Shown: positions 25,172-35,312 of the stretch, piece by piece
Numbering within the stretch: position 1 is the stretch's first letter
How the letters are laid out: each line of letters starts with the position of its first letter
NCBI RefSeq assembly: GCF_001428605.1
Contig: NZ_LMID01000013.1
Span: 636,106 to 700,105, forward strand
Direction: 5' to 3'
DNA: 64,000 bases
From: Sphingomonas sp. Root720
GTDB taxonomy: Bacteria > Pseudomonadota > Alphaproteobacteria > Sphingomonadales > Sphingomonadaceae
Notes under the pieces: generated by a model
What the model was told of the DNA's origin: nothing
What the model saw: only the letters and a program-made list of their open reading frames with translations
The model's database searches: none
Program-made: the position numbers and the translations under genes

Positions 25172-27856
25172 TCAGATCAGTCCGAGATCCCGGGCCCGCG
25201 CCACCGCCTGGGTCCGGCGTGCCACGTCGAGCTTGGCGAAGACGTTCTTGAGGTGGAACTTCACCGTATGCTCGGTCATGTCGAGCAGGCGGGCGATCTC
25301 CTTGTTCGACCGGCCATGGGCCAGTTCCTCGAGCACCTCGCGCTCGCGCAGGCTCAGCCCCGCGTCGCCGACCTCGCCCCCGCGGGCGTCGCCCTGCCGG
25401 GCCAGCCGGGCGACCAGGGTCGCGGCGAAATCGACGACGAGAATGTCGACATAGGCGTCCTGCGCATGGCGGCCGACGGCACGCAGCAGCGGCATCGCCC
25501 CCTTGCTCGTCAGGAACGGCCCATAGGCGGCCTCGGGCGCCGCCAGGGTCAGCGCCTCGACCATGTCCTCGATCGCCTGCGCGCGGGCCCCGGAGAGATC
25601 GAGCAGCTGGGCGCGGGCCACCAATATCCGGATCACGTGCAGGAAGGCGCCGAGTTCGCGGGCACAGCCCAGCGCGTCGGTCAGCGTGCGGATCGCCCGC
25701 GACCGGTCGATCGCGGCGAAATGCGCGGCAAGGCCCAGCCGGCTTTCGAGATAGGCGAGCCAGACGAACGAGTCGGTCTTCCAGCCGTCGTCGGGCAGCG
25801 CCTGCCGCAGCCCCAGCGCGATGGTGGTGCGGTCGGCGGCGCCCTCCCCGAGCAGGGTGAAGGCGTCGGCCAGCCGATCCAGCCGGTCGAGGCCGCGTGC
25901 CCGCGCGACGCGGCGAAGCCGTTCGATCGCACGCTCCGGATCGTTGAGTACGCCATGTTCGACGATCAGCGCGCTGTAATAGATGTCGACCCAGCCATCA
26001 TAGCTCTCGACCTGGTCGAGATCGGCGCGGATCTGCTCGGCCGACAGGTCGGACGGCTGGCCCGCCCAGAATTTCTGACTGCTCTCCAGCAGGCGCGACA
26101 TCGCGCGCAGACCGGGATCATAGGCGAAATTCTCGTCGGCCATGCGCCGGGCCACACCGAAATGCGCCTCCGCCGCCCGCAACCGCCCCTGGTAGAGCGC
26201 CGCCAGTCCGGCATGGAGGTAGCAATAATTGAGCCCCAGCATGGTCCGCGCCTGCCGCATCCAGCGCATCGCCTGCTGGGCGCGGCGGTCGGCGGCGCCG
26301 AAGCGCCCCAGCGCCAGTTCGTAGACGACGAGATGGCATGCCAGGATCGAACGCGTCACCGCATCGGCCGAAACCATGCCGTTCAGTTCGGCGTCGCGCC
26401 GCTCCAGCTCGGCGAGGTCGATATGATGGTCCTCATAGACGGTCAGCAGCACGCCGACGTTGAGCAGGTCGCGCTCCAGCGCCGGATCGCTCGCTCCCGC
26501 GCCGTCGCGCGCGGAGACGGCGATGTCGAACAGCGTCCGCGCCTCGGGCAGCAGCCCGTCCTTGATGCAGGAATAGGCCTTGGCCACCGATATGCGCGGA
26601 TAGGCGTGGATGACGGCGTCGGGCAGTTGCTGCAGCAGCCCGCGCAGATAGCCGATGCCGCCGAACAGGATCAGCTCCCAGCCGCCGGCATCCTGGATCA
26701 GCCGGGCGCAGCGCGCATAATCGCCGCTGAGCCGCGCGTGCCGGACCGCGTCCGACATATAGCCGTTCTGCTCGTACCAGCGCGACGCCCGCCGATGAAC
26801 CTCGTCGACCGCATCGTCTCCGAAGCGGCGGCGCTGTTCGTTGCGCAGATATTCGGCAAAGAGATGATGGTAGCGATAGCCGGCGCCGCCCTCGACCGTC
26901 GGAACGATGAGCGCGCCGAGCGGCTCGAGCCTGACGATCGTCTGGAGGCTGTCGGCCCGTTCGGTGACGGCGGCCGCGAGCCGGTCGTTGAAATGTTCGA
27001 GCGGCGCCGTCTGGAGCAGGAACGACTGGAGATCGGGCTCCAGGCTGCTGACGATCTGGTCGGCGAGATAGGTCGCGATATGCCCCGAATCGCCATGGAA
27101 ATTGTCGAACCGCACGCTCGACGGATCGTCCCCGACCAGCAGCTTCGCCAACTGGACGGCGACCGGCCAGCCCTCGGTCCGCTCGAGCAGCAGCGCCAGC
27201 GCCTCTTCCGAGACCGGCTGCTCGAAGACCGCGGCGAGTTCGTCGGCAGTGAAGCGGAGCGCCTCGCTGGTCAGTTCGTCGGCCCGTCCGGCGGCCAGGA
27301 GATGCGCGATGTCGAACGGCAGCGACCCGCGCGAGGTGATGACGAAAGTCATGTTCGCCGGGACATTCTGCAACAGCCCCCGCAACATGGTGTCGACCGC
27401 CGTCGATCCCAGCCGGTAATAATCGTCGAGGACGACCACCACCGGCCGGCCGGCCTGGGCCACCGCGTCGAGGACCGCCGACAGCGCAGGCGGGATACCG
27501 CTCGCGAAGAAGCCTTCCTCGGCACCGACCTCGAGGCCCTTCAGGTCGAGCCCGGCGGTCGACAGCGATGCGACCAGATAGGAGAGAAACTGGGTCGGCT
27601 CGGCATCGCCCTCGTCGAGCGACAGCCAGGCGACGACCGCCCCCGCGGCGCGGGCCTCGCGACACCATTCCGCGACCGTCGTCGACTTGGCATAGCCCGC
27701 CGGGGCGATCACCGCGGCGAGATCGAGATCGAACCACCTCTGCATGCGAGCCCGCAGCCGCGGACGGCCGACGAGGCGAACATTGTTGCGAGGCAGTTCG
27801 AGCTTCGATCGAAGCAGCCAGGGGCGCGCCATTTCGGGATCGATCTGCTCGGACAT
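25172..27856 (-). CDS. MalT-like LuxR family ATP-dependent transcriptional regulator (LAL type)
   Basis: An 894-residue regulator. NTPase domain: Walker A-like APAGYAKST (51-59, first residue A instead of G) and Walker B VVVVLDDYY (about 130-138). A long helical, TPR-like sensor region follows (about 340-800), then the LuxR HTH at about 830-894 (LSLREREVLEELAHGRSNKEIA, TVKFHLKNVFAKLD). LAL regulators are activated by a ligand plus ATP. As the first gene of the minus-strand run, 179 bp ahead of the receptor gene, it is the likely activator of the hydantoinase-type locus. Confidence 0.9.
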   Translation of the reverse strand: MSEQIDPEMARPWLLRSKLELPRNNVRLVGRPRLRARMQRWFDLDLAAVIAPAGYAKSTTVAEWCREARAAGAVVAWLSLDEGDAEPTQFLSYLVASLSTAGLDLKGLEVGAEEGFFASGIPPALSAVLDAVAQAGRPVVVVLDDYYRLGSTAVDTMLRGLLQNVPANMTFVITSRGSLPFDIAHLLAAGRADELTSEALRFTADELAAVFEQPVSEEALALLLERTEGWPVAVQLAKLLVGDDPSSVRFDNFHGDSGHIATYLADQIVSSLEPDLQSFLLQTAPLEHFNDRLAAAVTERADSLQTIVRLEPLGALIVPTVEGGAGYRYHHLFAEYLRNEQRRRFGDDAVDEVHRRASRWYEQNGYMSDAVRHARLSGDYARCARLIQDAGGWELILFGGIGYLRGLLQQLPDAVIHAYPRISVAKAYSCIKDGLLPEARTLFDIAVSARDGAGASDPALERDLLNVGVLLTVYEDHHIDLAELERRDAELNGMVSADAVTRSILACHLVVYELALGRFGAADRRAQQAMRWMRQARTMLGLNYCYLHAGLAALYQGRLRAAEAHFGVARRMADENFAYDPGLRAMSRLLESSQKFWAGQPSDLSAEQIRADLDQVESYDGWVDIYYSALIVEHGVLNDPERAIERLRRVARARGLDRLDRLADAFTLLGEGAADRTTIALGLRQALPDDGWKTDSFVWLAYLESRLGLAAHFAAIDRSRAIRTLTDALGCARELGAFLHVIRILVARAQLLDLSGARAQAIEDMVEALTLAAPEAAYGPFLTSKGAMPLLRAVGRHAQDAYVDILVVDFAATLVARLARQGDARGGEVGDAGLSLREREVLEELAHGRSNKEIARLLDMTEHTVKFHLKNVFAKLDVARRTQAVARARDLGLI

Positions 27857-28179
27857 GGCCCCCTATCCCCCGAATGAGGTGCCGCGGCAATAACGGCTAC
27901 CGCGCCGGGAGACCATGTCTGCTGCTGTTTAACCGGTCGGCTTGCTCGTCGCAGCCAACGGATGCGCATCGCGGCGCTGGTCGACCGAGCCCGTCCGAGC
28001 CCAGTCCTTTCGCCTTGCGGCCGTCTGCCGATCGATGGGACTGGCGGGGCAAGGCCCCGGGTGGCGTCGGCGTAGGATTCGCTCGCTGCGGTTATCCGCC
28101 ACCCAATGTCGCCCGTCGTGCGGGCGAGATCGAACCGACCCCGGCGCGCGGAGCGCCGACGGCCGGTTCGATGCTCCGG
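27857..28179. other. Intergenic stretch without a gene
   Basis: 323 bp between the LuxR-type regulator start and the DUF3309 gene end. It should hold the regulator promoter. I see no ORF with coding character, no repeat and no clear hairpin. Confidence 0.5.
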
Positions 28180-28335
28180 TCAGATCCTGCCGAGCAGGAC
28201 GAGGATCAGAAGGATCACGACGACGACGCCAAGCAGGCCCGAAGGCCCGTAGCCCCAGCCCGAGCTATATCCCCAGGTCGGCAGCGCGCCGACGAGCGCG
28301 AGGATAAGGATGATCAGAATGATTGTGCCCAGCAT
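28180..28335 (-). CDS. DUF3309 family small membrane peptide
   Basis: A 51-residue peptide: MLGTIILIILILALVGALPT, a central WGYSSGWGYGPSGLLG turn, then VVVVILLILVLLGRI. Two hydrophobic helices around an aromatic/glycine turn define the DUF3309 family. GAGGGAA stands seven bases before the ATG. It is an inner-membrane peptide of unknown role, often stress-induced. It is isolated on the minus strand. Confidence 0.85.
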   Translation of the reverse strand: MLGTIILIILILALVGALPTWGYSSGWGYGPSGLLGVVVVILLILVLLGRI

Positions 28336-28558
28336 TGGCTTCCCTCTAGCGATTGCAACAATGCAGCAACAATCGATGGGCGGAGCCGTTCCGATCTCTG
28401 GCGAAGGCCGATAAAAAGCCTGCGAAGAGGTCGTCCGCGCGGCGCGGCGACCGGGTTGAACGAAACAATGCCCTTCGGCCGCAGCTTCGACCGATCGAAA
28501 TCGACCCGCGACGGAGAGGGCTCTGGAAAAACCGCGCGATCACACCATCTTGTAGCCA

Positions 28559-29134
28559 ATGTCCCCCTACATCATCGCATTCGGCGACAGCCTTACCGAA
28601 GGCTATGGCCTCCCTCGTCACCAGAGCTTCGCGAGCCAGCTCGAAGCCCTGCTTCGTTGCGACCATCCGCGTCCTCGCGTCGACAATGAAGGCGCCTCCG
28701 GCGACACGACGCAGAGTGCGCTCGCCCGCCTCCCGCGAATCCTCAGCCGGCTGGACAATCGGCCGGATCTGGTGATCGTCGAACTGGGCGCCAACGACCT
28801 GTTGCGCGGCATCCCGCTTGCCACCACGCGCCGCAATCTCGACGCGATCCTGATGGAACTCGGCCGCTGCCAGCTTCCGGTCCTGCTCGCACGCATGGAC
28901 GCACCCGCATGGCTCGGCGGCCTGGGCCGCGACTGTACCGCGCTCTACGATACCCTGGGGCAGGCACATGGCGTGCCCGTGGCACCTTTCCTTCCTCCCG
29001 GCGTGCTGGGCCATCCGAGGCTGACCCTGCCCGACCGCGTGCATCCCAACGCCGAAGGCTATGCCCGCATAGCGCGAGCCTTCCTGCCGGCGGTACAGGA
29101 TGCGCTCCGCGCGGGTCGTACCCGAGCGGCCTGA
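28559..29134 (+). CDS. SGNH/GDSL hydrolase (arylesterase / TesA-like)
   Basis: A 191-residue esterase of the TesA/arylesterase subgroup. Block I is FGDSLTEGYGL with nucleophile S11, block III is LGAND (N79), block V is DRVHPN (D159, H162). Many homologues are periplasmic, but this copy has no signal peptide. It hydrolyses short acyl or aryl esters or acyl-CoA. The ATG at 28559 starts directly at the first strand, and no good ribosome site is visible. Neighbours give no pathway. Confidence 0.9.
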   Translation: MSPYIIAFGDSLTEGYGLPRHQSFASQLEALLRCDHPRPRVDNEGASGDTTQSALARLPRILSRLDNRPDLVIVELGANDLLRGIPLATTRRNLDAILMELGRCQLPVLLARMDAPAWLGGLGRDCTALYDTLGQAHGVPVAPFLPPGVLGHPRLTLPDRVHPNAEGYARIARAFLPAVQDALRAGRTRAA

Positions 29135-29195
29135 TCGGATCGGTCCGCTATCCTGTCACCACGCCGCGATGATGGATCCGTGCAGATACGGACCG

Positions 29196-29519
29196 TCACG
29201 CGCCGCGGGGTTCGATATCGTCCTCGTCGCTGTCGGTCTCGCCCAGGCCGTCTTCCTCGTCGTCGTGCATCGGCTCGCCGGCGAAGGCGCCGTTATCGAT
29301 CCTGCCCGACGTCACCATCTGGTTCATCGTGTCGACCAGATCCGGAGCATCGTCCGGCATGACGGTAGTCCTGTCGGGCGAACCGCCATGCTCGCTTTCC
29401 TCGGATAGGTCGGTACTCACCACCATCGCGTCGTCGGCGACGTCCTGCGCCTGGTCGGCGTCCTGCTGCTCGCCATTGTCGAGCTCTGGAGCGATATCGT
29501 CTTTGGGGTCGCGGGGCAT
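29196..29519 (-). CDS. Acidic hypothetical protein
   Basis: A 107-residue, strongly acidic, probably disordered protein: MPRDPKDDIAPELDNGEQQD at the start and DDEEDGLGETDSDEDD near the end. A central MPDDAPDLVDTMNQMVTSGR could form a helix. No family recognised. It is convergent with the esterase gene and upstream of the M61 gene's end. Coding is supported by codon bias only. Confidence 0.5.
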   Translation of the reverse strand: MPRDPKDDIAPELDNGEQQDADQAQDVADDAMVVSTDLSEESEHGGSPDRTTVMPDDAPDLVDTMNQMVTSGRIDNGAFAGEPMHDDEEDGLGETDSDEDDIEPRGA

Positions 29520-29628
29520 GTGCGTGGCCTTTCTCGAGGGAATGGATCAACGGCTTGGTCCGCATCCCTGTTCCCGCCTGGCCGTCGACCGTCACGATCT
29601 TACGGGACATCGGCGAGAGGCAGGACGC

Positions 29629-31401
29629 CTACAGCGCGCAATCCTTGCCTGACTCGCCTGGCACGGGCTCCCACTGATAGGCCTGGACCGTCTCGCCGCG
29701 CGGCAGATACGTCACGGGAAATGTCTTCATTCCCCGGCGAATGCGCAGCCGGATCAGCTCGGTCTGCTCCCCCTGGATGCCGTCCTGCGGCACCGGATCG
29801 ACGATCTCGTCGCCGTCGCGCAGCCCGGCGAGCGCAGCGGCCGATCCGGGGACGAGACCGCGGACGATCCGCTTCGGTTGTGCCAGCACCTCGGTGGCGA
29901 AACCCAGTTCGTAGCGACGCAGCTTCGCGGTGGTCCGGCGGAAGCAGGGACCGAAAGCATCCGATGCCGGCAGCGGCATCGCGCCGTTCAGATAGGCGCG
30001 AAAATCCTCGACCGCGCTGGGGCCGAGATGCTCGGCAAGCAGCTTTTCCCAATCGCCGTTATCGGTGGTCCTGCCCGCCTTTTCGAGCGCGAGCATGCCG
30101 AACATCAGGTCGTCCAGCGACTTGGCGCCACCCGACGCCTTGCGCATCGCATCGTCGACCGTGGCGAAATAGAGCATGCCCCGGTCATAGGGCAGCGTGC
30201 GGATGCGGGTATCGGCCCAGAAGCCTCTGGGTACCTCGCGGTTCGGCACGGTCGCCATCGCGCTGGTATAATAGCGTGCCGCCGTCCAGTTGATGTCGGC
30301 GAGATAGGCCTCCGGCGTGATCATGCCGAAGCGGAACGGCAGCCGCGCCTGGTAGAAGGTCGCGAGCCCTTCCCCGAACCAGGAGGATTCGAGCCCCGCC
30401 GGCCTGGCGATGAAGGGCTGGAAGGTGTGAAACATCTCATGCGCCAGGGTCAGCTTGATCTTCTCGGCATCCGATCCCTTGCCCCTGCCGAAGGTGGCGA
30501 CGAAGGAACGGAACAGGCCGACGCCGCCGCCCGCGTTGATCGGGTTGTAGCGCAGGAAGACGCCGTAGGGCGGGGACTCCTTCTGGTCGAAGAAGCGGGC
30601 ATAACGATCGTAGAGCGCGCCCGTCCAGGCGAGCAGGTCGCCCGCGTCGAAGGCCGGCGCTCCCTGCCACGCGCCGAAGAAGCCGCCGGTCGGGATTTTT
30701 GGGGGGAAGGTGCCGATCCGCCCGGCCATGAAGAAGCTCATGCGGATCTGCGCGCCGTCGAGCGGTTCGGCGGCGGTGACACTTCCCTCGCCCAGCGAAC
30801 TGACGCCCCGGCTGCCCTTCGGCGCGCGGGACAGATCCCAGCCATAGCTGGTGCGGTAACGATGGTCGCCCGGCGGCAGCAGCAGGAAGACATGGCCGGC
30901 CGCCGACACCCCGCCGCCATCGGCGGTGAAGGAGAAGGGCGGCGCGGGGCCGCGCGGCGGCAGGGTGGCTTCTGCCGGAACGCTGTAGCGGACGGTGACC
31001 GTCCCCTCGACGGCGCGGTCGGCGATCCATTCGCGCGACGGGCCGCCGCCGACCGCGTCGCGCATGCCGGTTTCGGGCAGGTCGACGTCGCGGTGGGTCA
31101 GCCTGAGCGGCCCCTTCGCGTCGCGCGCGCTGATCGCCGCGATCACGGTCGCGACGGTGTCGACATTGCTGCTGACCATCGGCAGGCGAAGCAGCGGCTC
31201 GCCGCTGGCCGCGGCGACGCCATCGAAGCGCAAGATGACGTCGACGGTGCCGACCTGCGTCGGGGCGGCGGGTGCGGCGATTGGCGCCAGCGTAACGGCA
31301 AGGGAACCGTCGGATTCCGCCGCACCCGCCATGGAGGCGGTGCCCAGGGCGAGGGCCAGGGACAGGCCCGTCAGAATATTGCCGATCATCGCCCCACGCA
31401 T
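29629..31401 (-). CDS. Exported M61 family metallopeptidase with PDZ domain
   Basis: A 590-residue protein with a signal peptide (residues 1-27, ending SMAGAAE). The gluzincin site is HEMFH (321-325) with the third ligand E344 in WFGEGLATFY, as in M61 glycyl aminopeptidases. A C-terminal PDZ-like region is near 510-560 (RIVRGLVPGSAAALAGLRDGDE). The start at 31401 is chosen because GAGGTGAGAG precedes it. It acts in the periplasm or outside on peptides. It lies directly behind a TonB receptor gene on the same strand, opening the peptide-utilisation region. Confidence 0.85.
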   Translation of the reverse strand: MRGAMIGNILTGLSLALALGTASMAGAAESDGSLAVTLAPIAAPAAPTQVGTVDVILRFDGVAAASGEPLLRLPMVSSNVDTVATVIAAISARDAKGPLRLTHRDVDLPETGMRDAVGGGPSREWIADRAVEGTVTVRYSVPAEATLPPRGPAPPFSFTADGGGVSAAGHVFLLLPPGDHRYRTSYGWDLSRAPKGSRGVSSLGEGSVTAAEPLDGAQIRMSFFMAGRIGTFPPKIPTGGFFGAWQGAPAFDAGDLLAWTGALYDRYARFFDQKESPPYGVFLRYNPINAGGGVGLFRSFVATFGRGKGSDAEKIKLTLAHEMFHTFQPFIARPAGLESSWFGEGLATFYQARLPFRFGMITPEAYLADINWTAARYYTSAMATVPNREVPRGFWADTRIRTLPYDRGMLYFATVDDAMRKASGGAKSLDDLMFGMLALEKAGRTTDNGDWEKLLAEHLGPSAVEDFRAYLNGAMPLPASDAFGPCFRRTTAKLRRYELGFATEVLAQPKRIVRGLVPGSAAALAGLRDGDEIVDPVPQDGIQGEQTELIRLRIRRGMKTFPVTYLPRGETVQAYQWEPVPGESGKDCAL

Positions 31402-31499
31402 CGCTCTCACCTCGATATGTCTATACAAAAAAGATGCGCAGGGAGTGGGCCCCCTGCGCATCTCGGTATTTCATAGCGGGCGATACGCGTCCGCCGTCA

Positions 31500-33773
31500 T
31501 CAGAAGGACCGCGCCAGGGTCACGCCGAACGTGCGCGGCTGGATGAACAGCGCGGTCGGCACGTTGACGCCGTTGCGGTTGTCGGCGGCGGCGACGCCGC
31601 GCTTGTCGAACATGTTGCGGACATAGACGTTCGCGCTCCAGACCTGGTCGAAGGTCAGCCCGCCGCGCACGTCGACGGTGGTGTAGCCCGGCAGGGTGAT
31701 GCGCGGACGGGTCGCATTCGCCGCGTTGGTGACGAAGGTGCCCGCACGGTCGCCCAGATAGACGACGGTGAAGCCGACATTGCCTTCGAGCCGATCGCCC
31801 AGCGGGAAGCTCTGGTTCGCCGTGATGTTGGCGGCGACGCGGGCCGAGAAAGGCAGGCGGTCGCCGTCGAGGCCCCGGAGACCGGTGGCGTTGACGATGG
31901 TCGGCAGGTCCTCGGTCAGGGTCGCGTCGGTAAAGGTCAGGTTGGTGTCGATCGTCATGCCCGACCACGGGGTCAGGTTGGTCGCGAGCTCGAGACCGCG
32001 GCTGCGTGCCTTGCCGCCATTGGCGAGGAAGGTGAGCGAGCTGATCGAGTCGGTGCCCTGGAGCTGGATATCCTTCCAGTCGATCTGGAACAGCGAGACG
32101 TCGATGGTCAGCAGGCCGGGAACGACCTTGCCCTTGAAGCCCAGTTCATAATTGACCACCTTGTCCGAAGCGAAGGACTTCGGCACCGACGGCGGCGCCG
32201 CGATGTTCGGGCCGCCCGGGCGATAACCGGTGGCGACGCGGGCATAGGCGATGATGTCGCGCGAGAAATGGTAGCTCGGCGAGATCAGCCAGGTGAAGGC
32301 ATTGTCGCTGGAATCGGCGATCGTGGTGCCCGAACCGAAGACCGGCGCGGTCTGCGGCGAGGTGTCCAGGGTCGACTCGTTATGCTGCTTGTTGTGCGCG
32401 TAACGGCCGCCGACCTGGATATCGAGCTTGTCGGTGGCGTGCCAGGTCAGGTCGCCGAAGCCGGCATATTCGCGATAGGTGCCGGGGCCGGTACCGATAT
32501 AGGGCGTCGCGGTCAGGCTGCCGGACGCGATCAGCGTCTGGTCGGTCGCGGCATGCTCGACGGTATAGAAGCCGCCGGCCAGCCAGGTGAAGCTGGTGCC
32601 GATGTCGCCGCCGAGGCGCAGTTCCTGCGAGAATTTATGCGTCCGGTCGGCATTGGCGATCTGGACGGTCGGCGTCGCCGACAGGCCGTAGACCGACCGC
32701 AGCAGGCCGCCGAAGACGTTGGTCACGTCGCTGGTGATGACGTTGTCGGCGCGGCTCCAGGCGCTGATCGAGGTGATGGTGACGCCACCGAGCTCGAGTT
32801 CGCCGCGAGCCGAATAGAGCTGGAACTTCGCCTTGTTGATCGAGTCGATCGACCGGATCGTCAGGTCGCCATATACCGGCTCGAAGGTGGTCTTCGCGGT
32901 CGCCGGGATCGGCGCGGCGGCGAGCGTGCAGGCGACGCACACCGGAACGCCGCCGGAGGTGATCGCCAAGTCGCTGTTCGTCGCGTCGGTCTTCTGCCGC
33001 AGCGCCGAGAGGACGACGCGGAAATTGTCGGCCGGCTTGATCAGCGCGGCGCCGCGGAAACCCCAGACGTCACGGGTGTTGACGTCCTTCGCCTTCAGCG
33101 CCTGCGGATGGGCATTGTCGAGATAGGGCGCGTCCTCACGCTTGAAGCCGCTGCCCAGCACCGCCAGCCAATCGTTGATCGGGATGTTGACCGAGCCGCG
33201 CACCGCATAGCCGGTGTCGCCGTGCGAGACGGCGGTGCCGCCCAGCTCGACGCGGCCCGAGAATTCCTTGGTGTCGGGTTCCTTGAGGACATATTTGATC
33301 AGGCCGCCGAGGCTCGATGCGCCGTAGAGCGTGCCCTGCGGTCCGCGCAGCACTTCGACCCGACTGACCGCGCTGGCGTCGAAATCGGGGAGCGGCGGCT
33401 GGCCGGTGCCCGTGGTACCGCCGAACTGGATGTCGTCGACGAGCAGCGCGACGGTCGGCGCGGTGGCGCCGCCGGTGGTGACGCCGCGCAACGCGAGGCC
33501 CGACACGCGCTGGTTCGAATATTGGAGACCCGGAACCCGGTCGAAATATTCCGACAGGCGGTTGATGTTCTGCGTGGTCAGCGCGTCGGCCGAGATGGCG
33601 CTGATGGCGACCGGCACGTCGATCAGACGCTCGGCGCGCTTCTGCGCGGTGACGACGATGTCGCCGGCCGAATAATCCTCTGCCGCCTGCGCTTCCTGCG
33701 CGATGGCCGGCATCGATGCCGCCAGGGCGATGACCGCCGCCGACATGGAGATGGCGTGTTTCACATTTTTCAT
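31500..33773 (-). CDS. TonB-dependent outer-membrane receptor (peptidase locus)
   Basis: A 757-residue receptor. Signal peptide ending MPAIAQEAQA at about residue 27, TonB box region GDIVVTAQKRAE, plug to about residue 165 with VLRGPQGTLYGASSLGG, and a barrel ending FGVTLARSF with the terminal phenylalanine. GGAGG lies eight bases before the ATG at 33773. Downstream 98 bp is the M61 peptidase, and upstream are the aminotransferase and permease, so import of peptides or amino-acid derivatives is the best guess. Confidence 0.93.
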   Translation of the reverse strand: MKNVKHAISMSAAVIALAASMPAIAQEAQAAEDYSAGDIVVTAQKRAERLIDVPVAISAISADALTTQNINRLSEYFDRVPGLQYSNQRVSGLALRGVTTGGATAPTVALLVDDIQFGGTTGTGQPPLPDFDASAVSRVEVLRGPQGTLYGASSLGGLIKYVLKEPDTKEFSGRVELGGTAVSHGDTGYAVRGSVNIPINDWLAVLGSGFKREDAPYLDNAHPQALKAKDVNTRDVWGFRGAALIKPADNFRVVLSALRQKTDATNSDLAITSGGVPVCVACTLAAAPIPATAKTTFEPVYGDLTIRSIDSINKAKFQLYSARGELELGGVTITSISAWSRADNVITSDVTNVFGGLLRSVYGLSATPTVQIANADRTHKFSQELRLGGDIGTSFTWLAGGFYTVEHAATDQTLIASGSLTATPYIGTGPGTYREYAGFGDLTWHATDKLDIQVGGRYAHNKQHNESTLDTSPQTAPVFGSGTTIADSSDNAFTWLISPSYHFSRDIIAYARVATGYRPGGPNIAAPPSVPKSFASDKVVNYELGFKGKVVPGLLTIDVSLFQIDWKDIQLQGTDSISSLTFLANGGKARSRGLELATNLTPWSGMTIDTNLTFTDATLTEDLPTIVNATGLRGLDGDRLPFSARVAANITANQSFPLGDRLEGNVGFTVVYLGDRAGTFVTNAANATRPRITLPGYTTVDVRGGLTFDQVWSANVYVRNMFDKRGVAAADNRNGVNVPTALFIQPRTFGVTLARSF

Positions 33774-34044
33774 TCTTCGTACCTCCACTGAACCCGCGGA
33801 TCGGCAGCCCCCCCGCGGGACCAGCCACATCCAGTTCGGAACCTCTTTTCCCGTCCGTCGCCACGCGATCATCATCGTCGGGCGCTGCGGACATCCCTCA
33901 CCGAGGCAGCAGCAAATTAGCCATCAGCCGCCGCCAAATTTATTCTCATTCAGGTCTGCCGACCGGCTTCGCGCATAGATTTTCGCCGATTGCGGCCGAG
34001 TTGGATCAAGATTTCCCAGCCGCCCCACCCGCCGGTCCGGCCGG

Positions 34045-35232
34045 TCAGGCCGAACCGATCGGCTGGAACTCCCGCGCATAGGCGCGCAGCCCCTCTTCCA
34101 GCCCACGCAGCCCCGCTTCGAGCTTGTCGTCCTCCTGGCAGAAACCGATGCGGACATGGCCGGGCGCGCCGAAATATTCGCCCGGCGCAACGATCACGCC
34201 CGAGCGCGCGATCAGCCATTCGGAGAAGGTCCGGCTGTCGGCGATGCCGGGCAGCGACGGGAAGCAGATGCAGCCGTCGTCGGGCAGTTCGCCGCCCATC
34301 AGTCCCTCGGCGACCATCTCCTCGAACCAGGCCTGGAAGCGCGGCCGGCATCGTTCGACATAGCTGCGCGAATGCTGGCCGAAAACGGCGGCGTTGGTCA
34401 TGACGTGCGCGGCGATCGCGTGCGACAGGGTCGAGATGCCGAACTCGATCCGGCCGTTCAGGCGGCGCAGCGTCTCGATCACCTGCGGCGCGCCGACGAT
34501 CCAGCCGCAGCGCAGCACGCCGAGGCCGTAGATCTTGGTCAGACTGGACAGGCTGATCACCGCCGGCGACAGCGCCGCCGCCGCGCCGGGCCGACGCTCG
34601 GCCGCGGCATAGTCGCCGTAGACCTCGTCGACGACCAGCAGGAAGCCGCGCCGCTCGGCCAGTCCGGCCAGCGCGCGCAACACGTCCTGCGGCACCGCCA
34701 TGCCCGAGGGGTTGTGGAGGTCGGACAGAACCACCAGCCGGGTGTTCGGCCGCAGCCGCGCCTCGACCTCGGCGACGTCGATCGAGAAGCGGGTACCGCT
34801 GCGGTGGAAGCGATCGATCGTCGCGCCCGACGCCTCGGCCAGATAACCGAACAGGTCGAAGCCCGGGGTTTCGATCAGGACATGATCGCCGGGCTTCAGG
34901 AAGGCGCGGTAGATCAGCGACAGACCACCGGTGGCACCGGTGGTGCACAGGACCTGATCGCGGTCGACGGCGTAGCGTTCCGCCAGCATGTCGCGGACGA
35001 ACGGATTCCCGTCGCCGAAGGCGCTGACATAATAGCGCGAGAAATTGGGCTCGACCGCGTCCAGCACCGTGTTGCGCAGCAATTCGCGTGGCTCGGGGAC
35101 CGAGCTTTCGAACAGGCTGACGGCATTTCCCTGGTGCGCGCGGGCGGTGGCGAGGGCGCCACGGACCCACTGCGCGTAGCTTCCCTCTTCGGAGGACGTC
35201 GCCGGCGACGGCATGGTTTCTTCGTTCGACAT
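34045..35232 (-). CDS. PLP-dependent aminotransferase class I/II
   Basis: A 395-residue fold-type I enzyme. Cofactor and substrate residues: N174 in LHNPSG, D202/Y205 in VDEVYGD, Schiff-base lysine K233 in SSLTKIYGLGVLRCGW, and the C-terminal arginine in HVRIGFC. It transfers amino groups between amino acids and keto acids. No signal peptide. It lies between the receptor gene and the APC permease gene, all on the minus strand, consistent with degradation of amino acids released from peptides. Confidence 0.9.
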   Translation of the reverse strand: MSNEETMPSPATSSEEGSYAQWVRGALATARAHQGNAVSLFESSVPEPRELLRNTVLDAVEPNFSRYYVSAFGDGNPFVRDMLAERYAVDRDQVLCTTGATGGLSLIYRAFLKPGDHVLIETPGFDLFGYLAEASGATIDRFHRSGTRFSIDVAEVEARLRPNTRLVVLSDLHNPSGMAVPQDVLRALAGLAERRGFLLVVDEVYGDYAAAERRPGAAAALSPAVISLSSLTKIYGLGVLRCGWIVGAPQVIETLRRLNGRIEFGISTLSHAIAAHVMTNAAVFGQHSRSYVERCRPRFQAWFEEMVAEGLMGGELPDDGCICFPSLPGIADSRTFSEWLIARSGVIVAPGEYFGAPGHVRIGFCQEDDKLEAGLRGLEEGLRAYAREFQPIGSA

Positions 35233-35312
35233 GGCGTTTCTCTACCGGCGCCGGCGGGCACTAATTATTCTATCTGAGCGGAGGGACCCGCCATTGCGCA
35301 TAATTTGATCGC

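Noticed and set aside
24986-27877. Very long plus-strand open frame (over 900 codons) opposite the LuxR-type regulator
   Set aside because: It mirrors the true gene, has no domain motifs, and such antisense frames are expected at this high G+C content. The same applies to long frames opposite cstA, hyuA/hyuB, the receptors and the peptidases.
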